DNA from: Bacilli bacterium
GTDB taxonomy: Bacteria; Bacillota_I; Bacilli_A; RF39; UBA660
Reading direction: 5' to 3'
DNA: 29,482 nt
Assembly (NCBI GenBank): GCA_028703035.1
Contig: JAQVNR010000008.1
Coordinates: 1-29,482 of the forward strand
The notes under the pieces were generated by a model that ran no database searches, was not told where the DNA came from, and saw only the letters and a program-made list of their open reading frames with translations. Below, one piece after another: positions 23,021-29,482 of this stretch; positions within the stretch are counted from its first letter, which is position 1, and every line of letters begins with the position of its first letter. The translations under genes and the position numbers were made by a program.

Positions 23021-23570
23021 AATCTATTTAAAAATACCAACATTAGAGGAATATTGGTATGAGCAAAAAGTTCTTTCCGATCCTCTTACTATGCAGTATA
23101 ATGCAGGATGGGAAGTTTCATATGATGGTTATGATTATGATACTGGTTGTATTGATTTTCCAGAAAATAAATGGGAAAAAGATTATAATCGCCGTTTAGA
23201 GAAAAATCGTTTTTTTGCTTATATAATAAAAAAAGAAACCGAAGAATTTATTGGCTATGTTAATTTTCATTATAATATAACTCAAGATAGATATGATTGT
23301 GGTATTGTTATTGAACATGCTTTTAGAGGCAAAGGCTATGCTAAAGATGCTTTAATAGAACTTTGTTTAACCGCGTTTTTTGATTATAAAATTGATAAAA
23401 TATATGATAGCTTTGAAGAAGATAGAGAAGCTTTAATTTTGTTTGAAAAAATAGGTTTTAAAGTAGTTAATAAATATAAATCAATAAGGTTTAAGAAAGA
23501 AGTAGATGGCATAGATGTTTGTTTAACCAAAACTGATTTTTTAAATTATTTGGAGAATAATTATGAATGA
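23001..23570 (+). CDS. GNAT-family N-acetyltransferase (RimJ/RimL-like)
   Basis: The 189-residue protein shows the RimJ/RimL-type GNAT layout: 'NRFFAYIIKKETEEFIGYVNFHYN' (strands 3-4), 'YDCGIVIEHAFRGKGYAKDALIELC' with the acetyl-CoA loop R109-G-K-G-Y-A, then 'EEDREALILFEKIGFKVV'. An unusual N-terminal segment with many Trp, Tyr and Asp residues (about 25-60, 'NAGWEVSYDGYDYDTGCIDF') lies where acceptor-binding helices normally sit. The acceptor (protein N-terminus, antibiotic or small molecule) cannot be told. ATG 23001 follows GAAGGAG. It overlaps both neighbours (20 nt and 8 nt), in a three-gene unit. Confidence 0.88.
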   Translation: MSIDVNKIYLKIPTLEEYWYEQKVLSDPLTMQYNAGWEVSYDGYDYDTGCIDFPENKWEKDYNRRLEKNRFFAYIIKKETEEFIGYVNFHYNITQDRYDCGIVIEHAFRGKGYAKDALIELCLTAFFDYKIDKIYDSFEEDREALILFEKIGFKVVNKYKSIRFKKEVDGIDVCLTKTDFLNYLENNYE

Positions 23571-24414
23571 TGATCTATTAATTGAGGCAATATATTTATT
23601 TAATAAACATTTTAATCAAGAAGGTAAGTCTGATTTACCTGAAAATATTGAAGTAGCTGTTTTAAGAATACTAGCTGCTAACAATTATATATCTTATGAT
23701 AATAATTTTATTATAACTAAAGTAAACTATCAAAATTTAGAAAAGTTTAAAAATCAAATAAATGAAGAAGCTCTCCCTGAAAATATAAAAAATATAAGCC
23801 CTGTATCTTTTTTTGATAATATAACTGATATTGAATATGAAATATATTCAAGAAGTAATTACTCGGTTAGTTTTAAAAATGGTTTAAAATTAGCCGAATT
23901 AATTAATTTTAATGATTTAAAAATATTAGATATTGGTGGAAATAGTGGGGGACTTGCATCAGCTATTGCAAGTAAATATTTAACATCACATATAACTGTA
24001 GTTGATACTAAAATACCATGTGAAATAGGAAGTGAATATAAAGAAGTAAATAATTTAAATAATATAAACTTTATTTGTGATGATTTATTTACTTTCAATT
24101 TAGAAAAATATGATTATATTATTTTATCAAATATTTTTCATGATTATAATGATAAAGATGTAAGAAGAATATTAAAAAATATTAATACACATTTAGATGA
24201 TAATACAAAAGTAATTATTTTAGAAGATATATTAGATAACGAAATAGGACCAATTGATGTTGTTATGCATGGATTAAGACTTAGTATAAATACTTTTTAT
24301 GGTAAACAGAGAACTATAAACGAACTTAATATTTTAATAAGTGAAATAGGTTTAAACCTTTTAAATAAAGAAAAAATAAATCAAGTTCAAAGTATAGTGG
24401 TTTATACTTTATAG
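23563..24414 (+). CDS. SAM-dependent O-methyltransferase-like protein
   Basis: The 283-residue protein resembles the plant-type / HIOMT O-methyltransferase family (Methyltransf_2): an N-terminal all-helical dimerisation/winged-helix part (about 1-85, 'VAVLRILAANNYISYD') and a Rossmann domain with motif I 'LDIGGNSGGLA' (122-132), 'ITVVDTK', 'FICDDLF', 'YDYIILSNIFHDYNDKD' and 'VIILEDIL'. The histidine in 'FHDY' corresponds to the usual catalytic-base region. The substrate is unknown. It overlaps the GNAT gene by 8 nt. After it, ACCTA...TAGGT (about 24421-24444) makes a weak hairpin without a T-run. Confidence 0.8.
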   Translation: MNDDLLIEAIYLFNKHFNQEGKSDLPENIEVAVLRILAANNYISYDNNFIITKVNYQNLEKFKNQINEEALPENIKNISPVSFFDNITDIEYEIYSRSNYSVSFKNGLKLAELINFNDLKILDIGGNSGGLASAIASKYLTSHITVVDTKIPCEIGSEYKEVNNLNNINFICDDLFTFNLEKYDYIILSNIFHDYNDKDVRRILKNINTHLDDNTKVIILEDILDNEIGPIDVVMHGLRLSINTFYGKQRTINELNILISEIGLNLLNKEKINQVQSIVVYTL

Positions 24415-24467
24415 ACATAAACCTATGGTAAACTTTAGGTATTATCGTAAAAGAGGAGGCATTAAAA

Positions 24468-25472
24468 ATGGAGAAATTGACAAAAAAAGAAATTAGTAGA
24501 ATTATTAATAATAATTATAAAATTGATAAAATAATAAATATTGAAGAAATTAATAGAGGTACAGCTGATATTTATATAATAAAAACAAAATCTAATAAAT
24601 TTTTATTTAAGTATTTTCAAGATAAATATACACAAATAGAAATAGAAAAAGAAATAAATATTATTAATTTTCTAAACAAAAGAGGTATACCAACGCCGAA
24701 ATATGTTGCTACTATGGATAATGATTTTTCGATAGTTTATAAAAATAGAGTAGTAATATTACAAGAGTTTATTGAAGGCACAACAAAAGACAAAAACTTA
24801 GGTAATGAAAAAGAAATGCTAGATTCTGCAATGTATTTAGGCAAAATAGTTCAAGCATTAGAAAAATATGATCATAATATTGAATTTAAACCATCGGATT
24901 GGTTTGAATTTAATCCAGATAAGATAATACCCAAATATGAAGAATTACTAAATAATATTATTTCAGATGATATAAATGCTAGCCAAGTCAGAAAAGATTT
25001 AAATAAAAGAATAGAAATAATAAATAATTTGAGATTATTAGATATGAGTGATTTTGATAAAACAAGCATTAAATTTTCACATGGAGATTATAGTGTTATG
25101 CAATTTATATATAAAAACGATGAAATTATAGCAATATTAGATTTTGTATCAGCTTGTAATATGCCAATAGTTTGGGAAATAATCCGTTCTTATAGTTATA
25201 TTGATAAAGAATGTGTTGATGGAGTATTTAATATTGATAATTTAGTTAAATATGTTAAAGAGTTTCAAAAATATGTATTGTTAAATAAAAATGATTTAAA
25301 ATATATGCCTCACATATATTTAGTCCAGTTAATTAAAAGTACATTTGGATATAAACAATATTTATTAAACGGGAATGAAGATTTACTGGAGTTTGGAATT
25401 TTAAGAACAAAAATGTGTGTATATTTATATGAACATGCAGAAGAGATTTCTAATATGCTTTTAGAAGAATAA
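24468..25472 (+). CDS. Aminoglycoside phosphotransferase (APH)-fold kinase
   Basis: The 334-residue protein has the APH/choline-kinase fold: the N-lobe 'INRGTADIYIIKTKSNKFLFKYF' with the ATP lysine, 'EKEINIINFLNKRGIPTPK', hinge 'VVILQEFIEG', catalytic H205-G-D207-YSVMQ212 and the metal motif 'ILDF' (D225) followed by 'PIVWEIIRSYSY'. The Brenner motif normally reads HGDxxxxN; here Gln212 replaces the metal-binding Asn. CotS, homoserine kinase II and resistance enzymes share the fold, so the substrate is open; a spore-coat CotS-like role is one option given sigK and spoVIF nearby. RBS AGAGGAGG precedes ATG 24468. Confidence 0.85.
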   Translation: MEKLTKKEISRIINNNYKIDKIINIEEINRGTADIYIIKTKSNKFLFKYFQDKYTQIEIEKEINIINFLNKRGIPTPKYVATMDNDFSIVYKNRVVILQEFIEGTTKDKNLGNEKEMLDSAMYLGKIVQALEKYDHNIEFKPSDWFEFNPDKIIPKYEELLNNIISDDINASQVRKDLNKRIEIINNLRLLDMSDFDKTSIKFSHGDYSVMQFIYKNDEIIAILDFVSACNMPIVWEIIRSYSYIDKECVDGVFNIDNLVKYVKEFQKYVLLNKNDLKYMPHIYLVQLIKSTFGYKQYLLNGNEDLLEFGILRTKMCVYLYEHAEEISNMLLEE

Positions 25473-25482
25473 GGATAAAAAA

Positions 25483-25620
25483 ATAGGAAATATCACTATA
25501 GTTAGCTATGGAGAGTCATTTTTAGAGGTCATTGGAGAATATTATAGTTGGGGATTTAGAACTTTTCCAGTTGAAAATTCATTATATGTGTTGATTTTTT
25601 TTAAAATTATAATGAATTAA
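25483..25620 (+). pseudogene. Unidentified gene fragment
   Basis: A 45-codon open stretch reads 'IGNITIVSYGESFLEVIGEYYSWGFRTFPVENSLYV' and then AT-rich noise to TAA. Its composition resembles real protein, but there is no start codon with an RBS and no recognised domain. It is likely debris of a decayed gene between the kinase and the HD relic. Confidence 0.3.
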
Positions 25621-25731
25621 AATATTTTAGAACAGACCTAATTATTATAAGTGGGAATATTTAGCACGTTTCTAAATATATTAATGAAAAACAAAAAAAT
25701 AGTGTATAATGCTAATAGAAAGTGTGTGATA

Positions 25732-26050
25732 ATGATGGATGAAATAGTGGATGTAAATCTTGAAAAGAAAATGGATGATGCATTACATTATGTAGCAAAA
25801 AATCTATCTGAAACTAGTCATAACTCAAAACCGGTTTTATTACATTCTTTTAAAATATCAATGACACTATATAAATTTAAATATTCCGAAACTATTGTAA
25901 TTTCCAGCATTTTTTAGATAATATTAATTTCGTTAATTTAGTAAAAGATAATTATACAAAAGAACAATTATTGAAAAAGAAACTATTTATCAATTATTAA
26001 AAGAAAAACTACATGAAATTAAAAGTAACTATGAATCTGAAGTATTCTAA
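25732..26050 (+). pseudogene. Relic of an HD-domain protein (RelA/SpoT-like hydrolase N-terminus)
   Basis: ATG 25732/25735 opens 'MDEIVDVNLEKKMDDALHYVAKNL...KPVLLHSFKISMTLYKF', which has the start of an HD phosphohydrolase: 'KPVLLHSFKIS' fits the first metal-binding His. It then hits a stop at 25915-25917, just where 'AxLHDxxEDT' is expected. Shifted frames carry on with 'FVNLVKDNYTKEQLL' and 'QLLKEKLHEIKSNYESEVF', plausible later helices. TATAAT at 25705-25710 is a possible promoter. The HD pair is destroyed, so no activity is expected. Confidence 0.45.
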
Positions 26051-26067
26051 GAAAAATAGGAGATAAA

Positions 26068-26744
26068 ATGAAAATATTTTTGTGTGGTGGAGGTTCAGGA
26101 GAAAGAGCCGGGGAAGCAATGAAAACATTTGGGGAGATTATTGACAAAAAGAAACCATTATTATATATCCCTTTAGCAATGAATGAGGAGAGATATCCAG
26201 AGTGTTTAGTGTGGATTAAATCTGAAATGAAGCTAATAGGTATCAAAAATATTCATATGATTGTTAATCCAAAGGAATTAATTAATGTAAATTACAACGA
26301 TTATTGCGCTATTTTTCTAGGCGGTGGGAATACTTATAAACTACTTAATGATATAAAATCAAGTGGAGCTTTTAATAAAATAAAAGAGTATATAGAAAAC
26401 GATGGTATTGTATTCGGCGGTAGTGCAGGAGCTATAATATTTGGAAAGAATATTGATACTGCAAATATGAAGATGATAACGAAATAATTGGCTTAGATAA
26501 TACTACAGGATTTGATGTTTTAAACGGGATTTCATTATTATGTCATTTCAATAAAAAAGAAGAGCAAACACAGATTAATACTGAATACTTGCTTGAATAT
26601 TCCAAAAAAGAAAAAGTGATTTATCTTCCAGAAAGTAATACAATTTATATTAATAATAAAAATATTTCAATTATTGGGACTGAAAAATCTTGTATATTTG
26701 AAAATAGAAAAAAAAGAATTATAGATTTACCGAATGAAATGTAA
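26068..26744 (+). pseudogene. Peptidase E-like (S51) gene with a single frameshift
   Basis: The first 139 codons read MKIFLCGGGSGERAGEAMKTF, 'PLLYIPLAMNEERYPECLVWI', 'IFLGGGNTYKLL' and 'GIVFGGSAGAIIFG', the last holding the catalytic Ser of the peptidase E/S51 fold (GGSAG). The frame ends at 26485-26487. From about 26466 the other frame continues exactly in register with 'YEDDNEIIGLDNTTGFDVLNGISLLCHFN...VIYLPESNTIYI' to TAA (26742-26744). Restoring one A in the gcaaa run near 26463 would give one ~225-residue protein. The loss is therefore recent, or a sequencing or assembly error. The spacer 26745-26884 holds a further short fragment ('KIIGLPNDSGIVI') and nothing else. Confidence 0.8.
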
Positions 26745-26884
26745 TAAAATATATTTTTTCAATTATTAAAAGTAAATGAGATAAGAATTAATTCAAAAAA
26801 TATAAAAATCATCGGATTGCCAAATGATTCAGGAATAGTTATATAATTGTTAGTGGTTTTTATAGAAAAAGTAGGTGATTTTAT

Positions 26885-28507
26885 ATGACAATTTTAGATG
26901 TAAATAAATTAGTAAAAAATTTTGGTTACGGCCAACTTTTTGAAGATGTTTCTTTTTCTCTAAATGAAGGGGAATCTATTTCAATTGTTGGCCCAAATGG
27001 TTGTGGAAAATCTACAATCTTAAAAATAATTGCTGGACTTGAGAGTCGTGATAATGGTAGTGTTAGTATTAAAAAAGGTGCTAAGGTTGCTTATTTAGAT
27101 CAAACAAGTTCAAGTATTAAAGATGATAGACTAGTTTATGACATTTTAAAAGATGCATTTGGAGATCTTAATGCGATGGAAAAACAATTAAGTGAAATGC
27201 AGAAAAGATTAGAAACTAATCCAGAGGATACTACAATATTAGATAAATATTGTAGATTATTAGATAGATTTTCTATGTCTGGTGGATACGATATGGATAT
27301 CAATATCAATACTGTTATATGTGGATTAAATCTTGACAAAAATTTATTAACTCAAAGTTACAACACTTTAAGCGGTGGTGAAAAAACATTGGTTCAACTT
27401 GCAAAGGCTTTGATTATTAAACCAGAATTAATTTTACTTGACGAACCAACAAATCATCTTGATATCGACAGAATTGAATGGTTGGAAGAATATATTAAAT
27501 CATTTAAAGGCGCTTCAATTATTGTTTCTCATGATAGATATTTTTTAGATAAAATGTCTAATAAAATTTTAGCCATAGGTGATAGTGGTATTGGAAAAGT
27601 TTATGCAACAAACTATTCTGGATATTTAGTAGAAAGAGAAAGAGATTTTGAAAAACAAATGGCCGAGTATGGAGACCAACAAGAAGCAATAAAACAGTTA
27701 GAGACAAAAGCCAAAGAATTTATGAGTCTTGGTATGGGAAGAAATAGTTCTGCTCTTACTAAACAGGGAAAAACACTATGGGAAAGAGCTCAAAGAATGA
27801 GACAAAGTGCGGTGAAAAAACCTAAAATTCAAAAGAAACTTAATGTTGAATTTTCAGATAATAATAAATCTAGCAAGAAAATAATTACTACTAAAGGATT
27901 ATCTGTTTCAACACCCGATGGAAGAATAATACTCGATGGGATAGATGTAGATATTAGTGCAGGAGAGAGAGTTGCTTTTCTTGGCGCAAATGCATCAGGC
28001 AAATCCACATTTGTCAAAACAATTATGGGAGTTCAAGATTTACCAATCCAAGGACAATGGATAGTAGGACCAAGTGTTAAAATTGGATATATACCCCAAA
28101 TTGTGGAATTTCCAAATGGTGAGCAATCATTATTAGAATATTTTAGTAGAGCGGTTAGTTTACCAGAACAAAGAGTAAGAAGTATATTAGCTCGTTTTAG
28201 ATTTAGCGTAGAAGATGTCAATAAAAGAGTAAAAAATTTATCGGGTGGAGAGAGAATGCGTGTTAAACTTGCAGAGCTTTTACAACAAGAAGTTAATACC
28301 TTGATTTTTGATGAGCCAACTAACCATATTGATATTCCCACAAAAGAGGTATTAGAAGTAGCATTAGAAGATTTTGGTGGAACACTTATCTTCATTAGTC
28401 ATGATAGATATTTCATTAATAAATTTGCCGAGAAAATAATTGAATTTAAAGGTGGTAATGCTACTACATATCTAGGTAATTATGATGATTATAAAGAAAA
28501 AAATTAA
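26885..28507 (+). CDS. ABC-F family ATP-binding protein
   Basis: The 540-residue soluble protein has two ABC domains and no membrane segments. ABC1: Walker A 'GPNGCGKST' (36-44), signature 'LSGGEKTLVQLAKAL', Walker B 'LILLDEPTNHLDID'. An interdomain linker follows, rich in charged helix ('EYGDQQEAIKQLETKAKEFMSLG', 'LWERAQRMRQ'). ABC2: 'GANASGKST' (367-375), 'LSGGERMRVKLAELL', 'LIFDEPTNHIDI'. ABC-F proteins act on the ribosomal E site, as housekeeping factors (EttA, YdiF types) or as antibiotic-resistance protection factors. The linker length alone does not settle which. RBS AGGTGAT precedes ATG 26885. It is intact amid broken neighbours. Confidence 0.93.
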   Translation: MTILDVNKLVKNFGYGQLFEDVSFSLNEGESISIVGPNGCGKSTILKIIAGLESRDNGSVSIKKGAKVAYLDQTSSSIKDDRLVYDILKDAFGDLNAMEKQLSEMQKRLETNPEDTTILDKYCRLLDRFSMSGGYDMDININTVICGLNLDKNLLTQSYNTLSGGEKTLVQLAKALIIKPELILLDEPTNHLDIDRIEWLEEYIKSFKGASIIVSHDRYFLDKMSNKILAIGDSGIGKVYATNYSGYLVERERDFEKQMAEYGDQQEAIKQLETKAKEFMSLGMGRNSSALTKQGKTLWERAQRMRQSAVKKPKIQKKLNVEFSDNNKSSKKIITTKGLSVSTPDGRIILDGIDVDISAGERVAFLGANASGKSTFVKTIMGVQDLPIQGQWIVGPSVKIGYIPQIVEFPNGEQSLLEYFSRAVSLPEQRVRSILARFRFSVEDVNKRVKNLSGGERMRVKLAELLQQEVNTLIFDEPTNHIDIPTKEVLEVALEDFGGTLIFISHDRYFINKFAEKIIEFKGGNATTYLGNYDDYKEKN

Positions 28508-28681
28508 ATAATTTTTAACCATATTGAGAAATCAAATATATATAAATTCAAATTGGAACTGGTATAATGCGAGATCCAATCAACAATAAGAAGAAAGAAA
28601 ACATTGAAAAAACAAACAATAATATTTCTTTTTATGATGAAAACTTTTCTATTTTAATTGATAATATAAATTTTTTCACAA

Positions 28682-28709
28682 TTGCAATATAAACAACTAA
28701 CTCTAAAAT
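28682..28709 (+). promoter_or_regulatory. Probable promoter of the Fic relic
   Basis: TTGCAA (28682-28687), a 16-base spacer and TAAAAT (28704-28709). TTGCAATATAA occurs at 28682-28692 and again at 28756-28766, beside the Fic start. The rest of the 28508-28768 spacer shows only a 41-codon Asn/Lys-rich open frame that I do not accept. Confidence 0.4.
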
Positions 28710-28768
28710 TATAGACTTAACGTAAGGAGTTTGCTACAATATTTATAGACAGGAGTTGCAATATAATT

Positions 28769-29407
28769 ATGGATTTTAATAAATTAAAAGAAAAAAGAGA
28801 CTATGTTGCGATTAATAAAAATAAATTAAGTCAAGGAGTTCTAGAAAATTATTCTGATAGTTTTGATGTTAATTTTACTCATAATCAACTGCTATTGAAG
28901 GTAATACTTTAATTTTAATGGAAACTAAATTATTACTTGAGGATAAATTATCTGTTGGATCGAAAAACTTAAGAGAGATATATGAGATTGTAAATCATAA
29001 TAAAGCATGGAATTATGTTAAAAATAAAGTAAGCAGTAATGAAGAGTTAGATGAAAATAAAATAAAAGACATTCATAATTTATTGATGTCTGATATTATA
29101 ATTGGCGGCATATATAGAAGAGTCGAAGTACAAATATCAAGAGCGAGTCATACTCCACCATCACCAAGAGATGCATTTTATCAATTACAAGATTTTTATC
29201 AATCTTTAAAAGATAATAATTATAATGACTTTGAAATTGCAGCTTATACGCATGCAGAGTTTGTTAGAATTCATCCTTTTGAAGTTGGTAATGGAAGAAC
29301 TTCAAGAATTATTATGAACTATCAATTAATTTATAATGGATATCTTCCCATATCAATAAAAACTTGCTAAAAAAAATCAAGAGTTTTTAAATGTTTTTTT
29401 AGAATAA
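28769..29407 (+). pseudogene. Class II Fic-domain (AMPylase-type) gene with two frameshifts
   Basis: ATG 28769 (AGGAG 28751-28755) opens MDFNKLKEKRDYVAINKNKL... to 'VNFTHN'. One missing T near 28887 shifts the frame. The next frame continues 'TAIEGNTLILMETKLLLED', and with the lost base it would read STAIEGN, the (S/T)xxxE(G/N) inhibitory helix. The main domain follows: 'GIYRRVEVQISRASHTPPSP' and the active loop 'HPFEVGNGRTSR' (29272-29307). A second shift near 29366 moves the end to 'AKKNQEFLNVFLE' (stop 29405-29407). In the loop, Val replaces the usual Asp/Glu before GNGR. Fic proteins transfer AMP to target hydroxyls; this copy is probably inactive. Confidence 0.82.
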
Positions 29408-29428
29408 TATTATTGCATGACAAAACAG

Positions 29429-29448
29429 ACTTATTAATGAGTTTTTTT
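29429..29448 (+). terminator. Intrinsic terminator after the Fic relic
   Basis: ACTTA (29429-29433) pairs with TGAGT (29438-29442, one G-T wobble) and runs into seven T's. It is short but well placed 22 bp after the last stop. Confidence 0.5.
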
Positions 29449-29482
29449 AAAACAAAAAATCTTTTAAATTACCATATCTCTA

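Noticed and set aside
26440..26490. Programmed ribosomal frameshift in the peptidase E-like gene
   Set aside because: There is no classical slippery heptamer, stimulatory hairpin or internal Shine-Dalgarno that I can see, and the family is normally a single frame. A deletion or sequence error is simpler.
28567..28692. 41-codon open frame (MRDPINNKKKENIEK...) between ABC-F and the Fic relic
   Set aside because: Its ATG lies inside a TATAATG string, it has no RBS, and its composition is Asn/Lys-rich as expected of random AT-rich DNA.
1..29482. CRISPR arrays, rRNA or tRNA genes, intact insertion sequences, replication origin
   Set aside because: I saw no regularly spaced direct repeats, no tRNA cloverleaf or TTCRANNCY box with paired arms, no intact transposase and no DnaA-box cluster. 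Subtle cases could be missed by eye.

Overview
The window is about 27% G+C (my visual estimate) with very AT-rich codon use. All intact core genes use TGG for Trp and TAA/TAG/TGA as stops, so the genetic code is standard. Gene content points to a low-GC Bacillota, class Bacilli in the broad sense, of the compact-genome gut type (Erysipelotrichales / RF39 / RFN20-like). The signs are T-box leaders on aminoacyl-tRNA synthetase genes, sepF-divIVA, a SigK-type sporulation sigma factor, a SpoVIF-like protein, yqeG-yqeH, mutL-miaA, and a SufC/D/S/U iron-sulfur operon. The lineage is inferred, not proven.

Layout. 1-2770: tail of an unidentified gene, a short glycine T-box, glyQS, then sepF and divIVA closed by a terminator. 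2790-6130 (minus strand): XRE regulator, sigK, a small unknown gene, and a toxin-antitoxin pair consisting of an MqsR-like toxin and an HTH plus SocA/Panacea antitoxin. 4533-7320 also holds gene relics: a metallophosphoesterase start, a RhuM-type gene broken many times, and an unidentified fragment. 7439-11498: tightly overlapping yqeG-yqeH-mutL-miaA. 11611-13146: a single-chain PyrF-PyrE fusion. 13410-15614: ftsK/spoIIIE. 15705-18725: sufC, one short sufB/D-type gene, sufS and sufU, with no sufB. 18712-20642: a serine T-box driving a nucleoside-deoxyribosyltransferase-like gene translationally coupled to serS. 20651-22632: a Fic relic, murD and a spoVIF-like gene. 22661-25472: unknown protein, GNAT acetyltransferase, O-methyltransferase-like protein and an APH-fold kinase. 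25483-29407: an accessory tail with an unknown fragment, an HD-domain relic, a frameshifted peptidase E, an intact ABC-F ATPase and a frameshifted class-II Fic gene.

How it fits together. The core half is ordinary growth machinery: translation, division, DNA repair, tRNA modification, UMP synthesis, Fe-S assembly and peptidoglycan synthesis. It is packed into operons with 1-14 nt overlaps. The accessory half is a mixture of one intact toxin-antitoxin module and several genes disrupted by single-base indels, which looks like turnover of acquired defence and stress genes.

Most worth following up are: the SUF operon with a single B/D scaffold; the serine T-box operon pairing an uncharacterised deoxyribosyltransferase-like protein with SerS; the short-stem glycine T-box; the PyrF-PyrE fusion with a structured element upstream; the Panacea toxin-antitoxin pair with a degenerate zinc ribbon and a palindromic operator; and the overlapping terminator, promoter and 5' hairpin ahead of sufC. 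Nothing I can see amounts to a clearly new large system.
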